Source: Kribbella sp. NBC_01245 (GTDB lineage: Bacteria; Actinomycetota; Actinomycetes; Propionibacteriales; Kribbellaceae). Taken from it: a stretch of DNA of 64,000 bases. The translations under genes and the position numbers were made by a program. The stretch spans positions 7,130,001-7,194,000 of the forward strand of contig NZ_CP108487.1 of NCBI RefSeq assembly GCF_036226525.1, read 5' to 3'. How positions within the stretch are numbered: position 1 is the first letter of the stretch; the number at the start of each line of letters is the position of its first letter. Positions 47,372 through 56,046 of this stretch are shown here, in pieces. The notes below the pieces were generated by a model, which saw only the letters and a list, made by a program, of their open reading frames with translations, ran no database searches and was not told where the DNA came from.

Positions 47372-49743
47372 CGCAGGGCGGCGAGGCGTTTGCCGTCGCT
47401 GAAGACCGGGCGGCCGGAGACCACGGCGACGGTCGGACGGGCGCAGGTCACCGCCTTGGCGTCGGCGGCACCCGCGACGCTGACCAGTGGTCGCGGCACG
47501 ACGCCGGCGGTTCCGATCATCACCGGTGCGCAACTGCCGTCCGCCTGCGGCATCAACGTCAGCATGCGCCCATCCGGCAACTGGGCGAACCCGTCCCGCG
47601 GGTACGTCGGCTGCTGGAGTTGAACCGGCACCGGCAGCAGGTGGTGCCACTGCGGCGTCCCGTCGGCAGGGCTGGCCGCGGCCACGTCGTACGACTGGGG
47701 CTGTCCCGGATCGCCGGGAGCGCGGCAAGCGACCATGACGAGGGATGAGCGAGTGGCGGCGAGCTGTGCGTCGCAGGAGTCCGGGCCGAGCCTGGGGCGG
47801 GGTGTGCCCGGCACTGGCGCTGACCAGGTCAGCCGGCCTTCACCGGCGTCAACCGTCCACTGGTTCAGGGTGCCACCGGCTGCGGCCGTCCAGAGCAGAC
47901 CCGAGACCAGGCGCGTGTCCGGTACGGCGACGATCTGGCCGACCCAGCTCTGCCGGTCCAGCTCGGAGGAGAGGTTGAACTTGAGACTCAAGTCGACCTC
48001 CCACCGGGCTTCACCGTTGTCCAGGTTGATCCCGCGGACGATCGCGCTGTTGCCGTCACAGGCGTCAACAACAACGGCCAGACCGGCCGTGAGCGTGCCC
48101 TGAGTCACGGCACAACGCGAACGAGCCTCCCAATGCGTAGGCGCGCTCACGCCGTGGGAAGCGAGGTTATTGCCTTCAGCGACCAGTAGCCGGTCCGCGT
48201 CGACAGCGAGCGCCTTGCCGTCGGTGTGGACGTCCGCGAGCACTCGACCGGTCATCGCGTCCAGCACGGCGTACGTCGGGAGGTCGATGCCACTGCGCGT
48301 ACCCGGTCCGCCGTACGGCAGGTAGGCCGCAAGCGTCTTACCGTCGTTCGAGACGAGTAGACCGCGCGAACCGGTCTTGGCGGCGTCGTCGACGTCAGCG
48401 CGCGAGTAACGCCAGCGGACTTCGCCAGTGGTCGCGTCGGACATCACTACGCCATCGGGTCGTAGCTCGGCGATTCCGCCCGCAGTGCCGGCGATAGTCC
48501 CCATGGCGGGCACCTCGCGGCTCCACGCCAACTGGCCGTCCAGGGATACCGCCATCGTCCCGGGCGCGTTGGTGGCCGTAGTGCTGACCGTGTTCGCCTT
48601 CTCCAGCCGAGCCTGGACGAACGGCTTCCCGGCGGCAATGGCGACTAGGCCGAGGATCATTGCGCAAGCGACGACTGTGCCCGCTGCGAAGACTCGACGA
48701 GGTTCAACCGCGTAGAGCGGCGTAGCTCGTAGCCGTCTGGCCAGCGCGAGCAATCCGCCCGCAAGCATGAAGGTGATCGACCCAAGCAGGAAGTACGGCC
48801 AGCGCTCACTCAGAGCGGCTCCAAGCCGTGCATCCGGCCAGGTCAACAGGGAGGCGGCCACACCGGCTGCACCACCTAGGCCCAGCAAAGCGGCCAGCAT
48901 GATCAGTAGGCGCTGCCCCGGCGCACGGCGGAACCAGGCGCACGTAATCCCCGCAGCAAGCGCCGTGCCGAGGATTGGCGCCCACACCGGGTACGACGTG
49001 AGCTGGTCCGCGGGGACGGGCCAACGCGCGGCTGCGGCCATACCCCGGCCGACGAGCACCGAGGCCGCGACAGTGGCTCCCAGGGTCGAACCCAGGTAGA
49101 CGAGCGGGATGAGCCCAGCAGCCGGTCTAGCCGTTTGAGGAAGTAGTGCGGCCAGCTCGCGCTCAAGGTTGGCGCGGGCCGACTCCTCCCACTTCTCGTG
49201 GGCCCGCTCGGACGTGTAGAGGGGAGTGGCCGCAAGGCGCTCGAGCACGGCGCTGCGGCCGCGGGCGAAGTCCCGGTCGGGCACGTGCTCGTACTCCCGG
49301 CGGATGCCCGCGGCGTACTCGTCGTACCGCTCCTGGTCCTGGCTGAGGATGCGGAGGTCCGCGTCGCAGAGCACGGCGCCGTTGCGATCGCCGTCCTCGA
49401 CCCGGTGGGTTCCGGTCAGCCGGATCAGCCGGCCGACCTCGGCCACGCGCTCGGGGGCGACCCCGTAGGCAGCCAGCTCGAGCTCTGCCAGTTGGGCCGA
49501 GACCTCTTCGTTCTCACCGGGATCGGCCTGCGGATCGTAGATCGCGTCATGGAACCAGCCGGCCAGCCGGACCGCGACCGGGTCATCGGTCAGATCGGCC
49601 AGTTCGTCGATCACATCGAGCACTTCGGCCAGGTGCTGGAGGTCGTGATAGTGCCGGTGCTGCTCGCCGTATCGGGCCAGCAGATCCTCGCCGAGCGGCT
49701 GGGCGTCCGGCAGCAGGCGATTCCACCGGTCACGCAGCTCCAT
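47368..49743 (-). CDS. Membrane protein: HD domain, five helices, outward PQQ-type beta-propeller
   Basis: A 791-residue fusion. N-terminal HD phosphohydrolase-like domain (~1-200) with HYHDLQHLAEV, WFHDAIYDP (the HD pair), ENEEVSA and LCDADLRIL, so the metal-binding set H...HD...D looks complete. Five membrane helices follow (~209-365), which puts the C-terminal half outside. That half (~385-791) has repeated blades with GQLAWSREV, GEVRWRYSRADV, GEARWEVDL and GTPQWHHLLP, a PQQ-like eight-blade-type propeller, with several Cys. Cytoplasmic nucleotide hydrolase gated by an external sensor is a reasonable guess. A paralogue with a dead HD site is encoded at 50730-53021. Confidence 0.8.
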   Translation of the reverse strand: MELRDRWNRLLPDAQPLGEDLLARYGEQHRHYHDLQHLAEVLDVIDELADLTDDPVAVRLAGWFHDAIYDPQADPGENEEVSAQLAELELAAYGVAPERVAEVGRLIRLTGTHRVEDGDRNGAVLCDADLRILSQDQERYDEYAAGIRREYEHVPDRDFARGRSAVLERLAATPLYTSERAHEKWEESARANLERELAALLPQTARPAAGLIPLVYLGSTLGATVAASVLVGRGMAAAARWPVPADQLTSYPVWAPILGTALAAGITCAWFRRAPGQRLLIMLAALLGLGGAAGVAASLLTWPDARLGAALSERWPYFLLGSITFMLAGGLLALARRLRATPLYAVEPRRVFAAGTVVACAMILGLVAIAAGKPFVQARLEKANTVSTTATNAPGTMAVSLDGQLAWSREVPAMGTIAGTAGGIAELRPDGVVMSDATTGEVRWRYSRADVDDAAKTGSRGLLVSNDGKTLAAYLPYGGPGTRSGIDLPTYAVLDAMTGRVLADVHTDGKALAVDADRLLVAEGNNLASHGVSAPTHWEARSRCAVTQGTLTAGLAVVVDACDGNSAIVRGINLDNGEARWEVDLSLKFNLSSELDRQSWVGQIVAVPDTRLVSGLLWTAAAGGTLNQWTVDAGEGRLTWSAPVPGTPRPRLGPDSCDAQLAATRSSLVMVACRAPGDPGQPQSYDVAAASPADGTPQWHHLLPVPVQLQQPTYPRDGFAQLPDGRMLTLMPQADGSCAPVMIGTAGVVPRPLVSVAGAADAKAVTCARPTVAVVSGRPVFSDGKRLAALR

Positions 49744-49844
49744 GGCCGTGAGTCTCGCATCGCACAGTAGCCAGCAACGAGTCGATTTCGATTCCGGTTA
49801 GGGTCGTGGCCAAAGCGATATCGGCTCGTCATAAGGAGGTCACC

Positions 49845-50729
49845 ATGCGCTTCGGTTTGGTCGGGACCGGTCCCTGGGCCCAAGCGACACACGGCCCGGG
49901 CCTGCAGGCGGCCGAGGGCGCCGAACTCGTCGGGGTTTGGGGCCGCGATGCCGCCAAGGCGAACGCACTCGGTGACCAGCTCGGGGTCAAGGGATACGAC
50001 GACTACGGACAGTTGCTGGAATCGGTCGACGCGCTTGCTTTCGCCGTGCCACCAGCCGTGCAGGCGACGATGGCGATGGAGGCCGCGGCGATCGGCAAAC
50101 ACCTGTTGCTGGACAAGCCCGTCGCCGATACCGCCGAGGACGCGGCGGCTTTGGCCGACGAGGTCGCGAAGGAAGGACTGGCCACGGTGGTGTTCTTCAC
50201 CGACCGGTTCAATCCCGAGGTGCGGGCCTGGTTCGCCGAGGCGGAGCAGACCGGTGGCTGGAAGGGCGGCTGGACCAGGATGCTGGCCTCGCTGGACGCG
50301 CCCGGCAATCCGTATGCGAACTCACCCTGGCGGCGCGAACAGCGCGGCGCCCTCTGGGACGTCGGTCCGCACGCGTTGTCCAACCTGACCGCGGTGCTCG
50401 GCCCGATCACGGGATTGACCGCGGTGAGTGGTGAGGGCGACCTGGTTCACCTGGTGCTCAAGCACGACGGTGGCGCGACCAGCACGGCCAGTCTGTCGCT
50501 GTCGGCGCCGCCGGAGGGCAGCAACTTCGATACCGGGTTCTGGGGTTCGGGCGGCGTGATCTCGCCGCCGGAGCGGAGCACGCCCGTGGTCGAGTGCTTC
50601 TCGCTGGCCGTCACCGAGCTGATCGCGGCCGCGGAGTCAGGCGACTCGCACCCGACCGACGTCGTCTTCGGCGCCCAGGTCGCCGCCCTCCTCGCGGGTG
50701 CCGAGGCGCAACTCGCAGCCGGCCGCTAA
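49845..50729 (+). CDS. Gfo/Idh/MocA-family oxidoreductase
   Basis: A 294-residue NAD(P)-dependent dehydrogenase. Rossmann start RFGLVGTGPWAQATHGPGL, then VGVWGRDAAKANALGDQLGVKGYDDYGQLLES, and the catalytic LLDKPVADT (Lys of EKP/DKP). C-terminal alpha/beta domain with LWDVGPHALSNL. Sugars or inositols are usual substrates. AAGGAGG precedes the ATG. It sits between the two HD-propeller genes on the opposite strand; its stop is immediately followed by the stop of the second. Confidence 0.88.
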   Translation: MRFGLVGTGPWAQATHGPGLQAAEGAELVGVWGRDAAKANALGDQLGVKGYDDYGQLLESVDALAFAVPPAVQATMAMEAAAIGKHLLLDKPVADTAEDAAALADEVAKEGLATVVFFTDRFNPEVRAWFAEAEQTGGWKGGWTRMLASLDAPGNPYANSPWRREQRGALWDVGPHALSNLTAVLGPITGLTAVSGEGDLVHLVLKHDGGATSTASLSLSAPPEGSNFDTGFWGSGGVISPPERSTPVVECFSLAVTELIAAAESGDSHPTDVVFGAQVAALLAGAEAQLAAGR

Positions 50730-53021
50730 CTAGCGGAGGGCGACGATGGTGCCGTCGCGCTGCGCGGTGAAGACCTGGTTGCCGAAGGCCCAGGCCTCCC
50801 GGCTGCAGGTGACGCCGTCGGGCAACTGGGCCTGACGGAAGCCGGTCCGCGAGACCACGTTCAGCTGGCAGCCCTGGCCCGTCCGGGTCAGCGCGACCAC
50901 GCGGCCGTCGGTCGTGACCGCGACCCGGCCGCGCGGATCGATCGGCGCGACGTGCTGCCAGGCGGTCCGGCCGGTACGGCTGTCGATGGCGGTGACCACC
51001 GAGGTGTCGTTCGTCCGGGTCTCCGGGCCGGGGCAATCGACCACGATGACCATGCGCCCGGACGGCATCAGCAGCGTGCGGCAGGCCCATTGTTGCGGGA
51101 CCTTCCAGCGCCAGCGCTCCGCGCCACTGCGTGCGTCGATCCCGACGAGCGCGGTCGCCGGGTCGGAATCGCCGTCCGGCTCGACCGCCGCCACCACCAG
51201 GTCACCAACGACCATCGGCCGCCGGTAGCCCTCCTTGGTTGAGCGCTGCCAAAGCTGCTTGCCGGTGTCCACGTCGAGCCCGGCCAGCTCGTCGCCGCTG
51301 CTACCGCACTCGTGGCTCAGCAGGCCCACCACGACACCGGCCGTGGCCGCCGCGTTGACCTCCGTGCAACGACCCGGCTCGTACGTCCAGCGGATCCGCC
51401 CGTTGACGTCCACCCCGCGGAGCTTGTCCGAGCCGGTGGCGAACGATTCGCCCGTGACCAGCGGGTCCGCGTTCTGCACGACCTGGTCTTTGTCGTCGCG
51501 AGGCCAAGCCGCCGTACGACGTCCGGTGTCCGCGTCGAGCACCACCTTGCCGAAGCCGGGGAAGTCGGCCAGGACCAGGTCACCGCCGTTCAGTGCGTAG
51601 AGCTCAGGCGAACGCGAATCCGTGTCACTGCGGGTGTAGCGCCACCGGATGTCGCCAGTAGCCGGATCGAGCATCTCGACCACGCCACTCCGGCCTGCGA
51701 GCGCAATGCCGTGTTTGGTGGCCACAGCCTCTTCTAGCCAGCCGGTGGCCTCGTCGTTCGTCCAACTGACCTGACCGTTCAGCGTGGACTTGGGGGCGGG
51801 CTGGGCGGCTTGTGTGGCCGGACGGACCCACTCGTTCGCATTGAGCAGGTACGCCCGCGAGACCGGCTGGACGACGGACAGGAGGACTAGGGCGATCACT
51901 ACCGCTACTGCGAACCATGAGAGCTGCTGGCCGTGGTTCCGGGCCGGGAGATACCTAGTCGTTCTAGCGCGCAGTAGCGATCCTGCAATGGCTGCGGCGC
52001 TTGCGATGGCTACAAGGACTAGTGCCGCGATCAGTAGGGGCACGCGGAGGCCTACGCCGTTCACGGAGTTAGTGACCGGAATACGTGCCCAGGTGACCAG
52101 GAGTGCCGTGACGGACAGAGCGAGGATCCCGCCCGCAATGAGCCCCGCACGCTGTCGCCCGCTTCGTGCGCACCTGAAGAGCACGGCAGAGATACCGATG
52201 GCCAGAAGCGCCACTAACAGCGGGAAGACGACCGAGTCCGGCTCATCCGCCGGGACCTGCCAGGGTGCGCCAGAGGCGGCTGCGGCAACCGCTGCGGCCG
52301 CAATCGCTCCAAACGTCGCAGTAGCCGTCAGAGCCGCACTGGACCAACCACGCCAGGGTGCGGGAATCGCGCTGTCCACGGATTCCAGCTCTGCCTGCAA
52401 GTTGGCACGGGCGCCCGGCCCCATCCGCTGCTCGGCGTACGGCGTCCGGAACAGCGGCGTCTCCTCGGCCAGGAGCAGGCCCAGTTCGTCGTACCGCCGT
52501 TGCAGGTAGGCGTCGCGGTCGTCGCTGGCCCTACGTAGCTCGGCCACGTGTTCGGCATACCAGTCCGGTGCCGCCGCCAGGTGCGCGTTGACCGCGTCCA
52601 GCAGTACGTCGCCGTTGGCGTCAGGCCGATCCGGGACCAAGTCGCGCCGATCCGGCGCCACGCCGTCAGAGCCGGTACGGCGGATGAGGCGGGCCACCTC
52701 CGCCGTACGGGTCGGGTCGATGCCGTGGACGGGCAGCAGCCGTTCGGCGAACCGGGCTGAGGCCTCGGCGTCCTCGGCGGGGCTGCCGCCGGGGAGATGC
52801 TCGGCCCGGTGGAACCAGGCGGCGAGCCGGACGGCGGTCGGATCGGTGCTGAGCTGCACCAAGAAGCCCAGCGCCGTGAGCACGATCTCGAGGTAATCCT
52901 CCCCATAGACGCGGCGGGTCCGGGCGGAATAGCGGGCGATCAGCTCGTCGGCGAGGGCGGCGGGGGCGCTCAGGGTCGCCAGCTGAGGCAGCAGCTCGTT
53001 CCACTTCGCGCGCAACGTCAC
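50730..53021 (-). CDS. Membrane protein: degenerate HD domain, five helices, outward PQQ-type beta-propeller
   Basis: A 763-residue paralogue of the 47368-49743 protein with the same order of parts. In the N-terminal domain the HD pair has become HR (WFHRAEHLP) and the first His is gone (RRVYGEDYLEIV), so it should be catalytically inactive. Five helices (~residues 205-365) and a propeller with GQVSWTNDE, GDIRWRYTRSDT, GRIRWTYE, GKQLWQRST, GAERWRWKV and GRTAWQHVA follow. The GTG start is set by GGGAGA and by alignment with the paralogue (LRAKWNELLPQ vs LRDRWNRLLPD). Pseudoenzyme receptor or partner subunit, by inference. Confidence 0.78.
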   Translation of the reverse strand: MTLRAKWNELLPQLATLSAPAALADELIARYSARTRRVYGEDYLEIVLTALGFLVQLSTDPTAVRLAAWFHRAEHLPGGSPAEDAEASARFAERLLPVHGIDPTRTAEVARLIRRTGSDGVAPDRRDLVPDRPDANGDVLLDAVNAHLAAAPDWYAEHVAELRRASDDRDAYLQRRYDELGLLLAEETPLFRTPYAEQRMGPGARANLQAELESVDSAIPAPWRGWSSAALTATATFGAIAAAAVAAAASGAPWQVPADEPDSVVFPLLVALLAIGISAVLFRCARSGRQRAGLIAGGILALSVTALLVTWARIPVTNSVNGVGLRVPLLIAALVLVAIASAAAIAGSLLRARTTRYLPARNHGQQLSWFAVAVVIALVLLSVVQPVSRAYLLNANEWVRPATQAAQPAPKSTLNGQVSWTNDEATGWLEEAVATKHGIALAGRSGVVEMLDPATGDIRWRYTRSDTDSRSPELYALNGGDLVLADFPGFGKVVLDADTGRRTAAWPRDDKDQVVQNADPLVTGESFATGSDKLRGVDVNGRIRWTYEPGRCTEVNAAATAGVVVGLLSHECGSSGDELAGLDVDTGKQLWQRSTKEGYRRPMVVGDLVVAAVEPDGDSDPATALVGIDARSGAERWRWKVPQQWACRTLLMPSGRMVIVVDCPGPETRTNDTSVVTAIDSRTGRTAWQHVAPIDPRGRVAVTTDGRVVALTRTGQGCQLNVVSRTGFRQAQLPDGVTCSREAWAFGNQVFTAQRDGTIVALR

Positions 53022-53171
53022 GGCGGTAGTCTCCCAGGCACAGGGTGCGATCGCGCAACTGCAACGGGTCGTCATCCCACGGTATGACAACGATTCCTAC
53101 CAGGGTTCTACATCATGCCCGGGTAAGATGGGCCCCCGAAATGATGTGGTGGCTCGTTGCCGAGAACAACA

Positions 53172-54317
53172 ATGGCGGATATGAACCTGGTCGAAGCGCT
53201 GCCACAGGCCGGCTGTGATGGGCTGGCAGAGGCAGTGATCGACCTCGCCGCCATCCAGGCGAACGTGCACCGATTCCAGCGCGTTCGCCCCGGCCTCGAG
53301 GTGATGGCGGTCGTGAAGGCGGATGCCTTCGGCCACGGCATGATCCCGGTCGCACGCGCCGTGCTGGCCGCGGGCGCGACCTGGCTGGGCGTGGCCCGGG
53401 CCGAGGAGGCGCTGCAGCTGCGCGAGGCGGGTATCACCGCGCCGATCCTGGTCTGGCTCTACGGTCCGGACGATCTGGAGCTGCTGCAGGACGTCGAAGT
53501 GAGTATCGCCGGTCTGGCCGAGCTCGAGCAGGCCGCCGCCGCTCCGAATGTGCGAAGCGTGCACCTCAAGCTGGACACCGGGATGCACCGCGGCGGTAGT
53601 TCGGCGGACCAGTGGATCGAGCTGACCCAGACCGCCGCACGGCTCGAATCCGAGGGGCGGTTCAGGGTTCGCGGGCTGTGGTCGCACTTGTCCCACGGCG
53701 ATGAGCCGAGTGGCGTGCACAACCAGCAGCAGCTTGACATCTTCCGCGCCGGGGTGGTGCTCGCGCGTCGTGCCGGGCTCGACCCGGAGTACCTGCATCT
53801 CACGAATTCGGCCGGCACCATCACGCTGGACGCCCCCGAGCTCAACCTCGCCCGCATCGGCGCGGGCCTGTTCGGTATCGACGAGACCGGCGCCGGTCTC
53901 CAGCCGGCCATGCGGCTTTCCGCCAGCCTGCTCAAGGTCCGCCGGATCCGGGCCGGCGAGGGCGTCTCCTACGGACACGATTACGTCGCCGAGCGCGACA
54001 CCACGATCGGGCTGGTTCCCCTCGGGTATGCGGACGGCATCCCGCGCGGAGTGCAGGCGACCGTGCTGGTCCGCGGGGTGCGAGTGCCGATCGCCGGGCG
54101 GATCGCGATGGACCAGTTCGTCGTGGATCTCGGTGATCTGCCCGCCACCCCTGGTGACGAAGTGGTCATCTTCGGCAACGGTTCCGAGGGTGAGCCGACC
54201 GCCGCCGATTGGGCAGGCTGGGCGGGCACGATCCAGCATGAGATCTACTGTGGCATCGGCGCCAGAGTGCCCCGACGTTATCTAGACCCGGCTGAAAACA
54301 CCGGATCTCCCCGATAG
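53172..54317 (+). CDS. alr: Alanine racemase-family PLP enzyme
   Basis: A 381-residue fold-type III PLP racemase: AVIDLAAIQANV, PLP-Lys in VVKADAFGHG (K49), LKLDTGMHRGG, GLWSHLSHGDE, LTNSAGTI, ARIGAGLFGID, VSYGHDYVAERDTTIGLVPLGYADGIPRG, and GRIAMDQFVVDL. Near the C-terminus the usual GTIxYE is GTIQHE (His356), the site where VanT serine racemases differ from alanine racemases. The main alr of actinomycetes lies near tsa/groES genes, so this is probably a second, dedicated copy. ATG 53172 or 53181; no strong ribosome site. First gene of a three-gene operon with ddl and a VanX-like dipeptidase. Confidence 0.88.
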   Translation: MADMNLVEALPQAGCDGLAEAVIDLAAIQANVHRFQRVRPGLEVMAVVKADAFGHGMIPVARAVLAAGATWLGVARAEEALQLREAGITAPILVWLYGPDDLELLQDVEVSIAGLAELEQAAAAPNVRSVHLKLDTGMHRGGSSADQWIELTQTAARLESEGRFRVRGLWSHLSHGDEPSGVHNQQQLDIFRAGVVLARRAGLDPEYLHLTNSAGTITLDAPELNLARIGAGLFGIDETGAGLQPAMRLSASLLKVRRIRAGEGVSYGHDYVAERDTTIGLVPLGYADGIPRGVQATVLVRGVRVPIAGRIAMDQFVVDLGDLPATPGDEVVIFGNGSEGEPTAADWAGWAGTIQHEIYCGIGARVPRRYLDPAENTGSPR

Positions 54318-54327
54318 AGAGGCAGAT

Positions 54328-55368
54328 ATGACCACCAGCTCCGTGACGGCGGCCGCCCAGCAGCGCACGCCGCGGATGACCGTGGCCGTGATCATGGGAG
54401 GCGTCAGCTCCGAGCACGACGTGTCCCTCGCCAGTGGTGGAGGTATCGCCGACGCCGCCGAGAGCCTTGGGCACCAGGTGATCCGCCTGGTGATCGGGCG
54501 GGACGGCAGCTGGACGACGAACGGCACTCCCGGCCTGGACGCCGCGCTCGCCGCGCTGCGCGCCTCGGACGTGGCCGTGCCCGCGATGCACGGCGAGGGT
54601 GGTGAGGACGGCACCATCCAGGGCTTCCTCGAACTGCTCGGCGTGAAGTACGTCGGCAGCGGCGTCTCGGCCAGCGCGCTCAGCCTGGACAAGCACGCCA
54701 CCAAGGCGGTGCTGGCGACGCACGGTATTCCGGTCGCGCCCGGGATCGCGTTGCGCGGCGAGGCGCTGACCCAGGCCGGATCCGACGCGGAGGACGCCGC
54801 CGTACAGCTCAAGGAGGCCGGTGTCGCCTACCCGGTGTTCGTGAAGCCCGCATCCGGTGGTTCCAGCTTCGGCGTCAGCCGCGTCACCGAGACGGCCGGG
54901 CTGTCCGCCGCGATCGCCGAGGCCGCCGCGCTGGATCCGCAGGTGCTGGTCGAGCAGGAGATGATCGGCCGCGAGATCGACCTGTCCGTGATCGAGCTGC
55001 CCGACGGCTCCATCGAGGTCGGGCCCGCGCTGGAGATCCACAGCGACCCGAACCAGCCGTTCTTCAACGCCGAAGCGAAGTACTCCAGCGCCGCCACCGA
55101 GTTCATCATCCCGGCTCCGATCGATCCGGAGCTGGCCGAGCGGCTGCGGTCGACCGCCATCGCCGTGTTCAGGACGATGGGCTGCCGCGGCCTGGCCCGG
55201 GTGGACTTCTTCGTGCTCGAGAACGGTGAGCCCGTGGTGAACGAGCTGAACACCTTCCCCGGTTTCACTCCCGCCTCGCAGTACCCGCGCATGTGGGCCG
55301 CGACCGGTCTGAGCTACGCCGACGTGGTGAACGTGCTGCTCGCGACCGCGGTGGCGGACCGCGCGTGA
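54328..55368 (+). CDS. ddl: D-alanine-D-alanine ligase-family enzyme
   Basis: A 346-residue ATP-grasp ligase. AVIMGGVSSEHDVSLASG holds the N-terminal substrate Glu; VKPASGGSSFGVSRV the Ser of the catalytic triad; GREIDLSVIE, CRGLARVDFFV and NELNTFPGFTPASQYPRMWAATG the metal and ATP sites. In the omega loop Tyr of Ddl (FYDYEAKY) is replaced by Ala248 (FFNAEAKY), the position that sets C-terminal substrate choice in Ddl (Tyr) versus VanA (His). It may therefore make D-Ala joined to something other than D-Ala. Ten bases after alr, good ribosome site (GAGAGG). Confidence 0.88.
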   Translation: MTTSSVTAAAQQRTPRMTVAVIMGGVSSEHDVSLASGGGIADAAESLGHQVIRLVIGRDGSWTTNGTPGLDAALAALRASDVAVPAMHGEGGEDGTIQGFLELLGVKYVGSGVSASALSLDKHATKAVLATHGIPVAPGIALRGEALTQAGSDAEDAAVQLKEAGVAYPVFVKPASGGSSFGVSRVTETAGLSAAIAEAAALDPQVLVEQEMIGREIDLSVIELPDGSIEVGPALEIHSDPNQPFFNAEAKYSSAATEFIIPAPIDPELAERLRSTAIAVFRTMGCRGLARVDFFVLENGEPVVNELNTFPGFTPASQYPRMWAATGLSYADVVNVLLATAVADRA

Positions 55369-56012
55369 CGACATCCCTGCCGGTGTTGCTCAGCGACGAG
55401 CTGATCACCCGAATCCCGGTGGTCGAGTCTGGGGAGACCCTGGTCGACCTGCGCGAGCGTGGCATCGCCTGCGCGCGGACCGGTCCGACCCCGGGCACGG
55501 CACATCGCCGCGTCCGGGCCGGGCTGGCCGAGCGACTCGCCATCGCCGACGGCTTCCTGCCGGCAGGGACCAGGCTGTACGTCGCGGAGGGCCTGCGTCC
55601 GTCGCGGGTCCAGCAGGAGATCTACGACGGCTATCGCGCCGAGCTGGAGCGCCTCCACCCGGGCATCGCGCCGGAGGACGTGCACGTGCTGGCCAGCCGG
55701 TTCGTCTCGCCGATCGAGGTCGCACCGCATGTCGCCGGTGGCGCGGTGGACCTGACCCTGATCGACGCCGAGGGCAAACAGCTCGACCTCGGCACCGAGA
55801 TCGACGCGACGCCCGAGCAGAGCGATGGCGCCTGCTTCTTCGCGGCGACGAACGTGTCCCGCGAGGCCCGGCAGAACCGTTCCCTGCTCGCCGACGTGCT
55901 CACTGCCGCCGGTCTGGTGAACTACCCGACCGAGTGGTGGCACTGGTCGTACGGGGATCGCTACTGGGCCTACTCGACGCGTCACCCGCACGCGCTATAT
56001 GGACCGGCCTAG
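55365..56012 (+). CDS. VanX-like D,D-dipeptidase (M15 metallopeptidase)
   Basis: A 215-residue zinc peptidase with the M15D set: EGLRPSRVQQEIYDGY (catalytic Arg), HVAGGAVDLTLID (zinc His and Asp) and TEWWHWSYGDRYWAY (catalytic Glu and zinc His). VanX cleaves D-Ala-D-Ala so that a modified dipeptide can replace it. No signal peptide, so cytoplasmic. Its GTG overlaps the ddl stop (GTGA), showing tight coupling. The operon thus joins racemase, ligase and dipeptidase, the three activities of D-Ser type vancomycin resistance, but without VanR/S or a VanT membrane domain. Confidence 0.88.
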   Translation: MTTSLPVLLSDELITRIPVVESGETLVDLRERGIACARTGPTPGTAHRRVRAGLAERLAIADGFLPAGTRLYVAEGLRPSRVQQEIYDGYRAELERLHPGIAPEDVHVLASRFVSPIEVAPHVAGGAVDLTLIDAEGKQLDLGTEIDATPEQSDGACFFAATNVSREARQNRSLLADVLTAAGLVNYPTEWWHWSYGDRYWAYSTRHPHALYGPA

Positions 56013-56046
56013 CTCGTAGGACCTGGCCATCCGGCATGCTGCGGGG

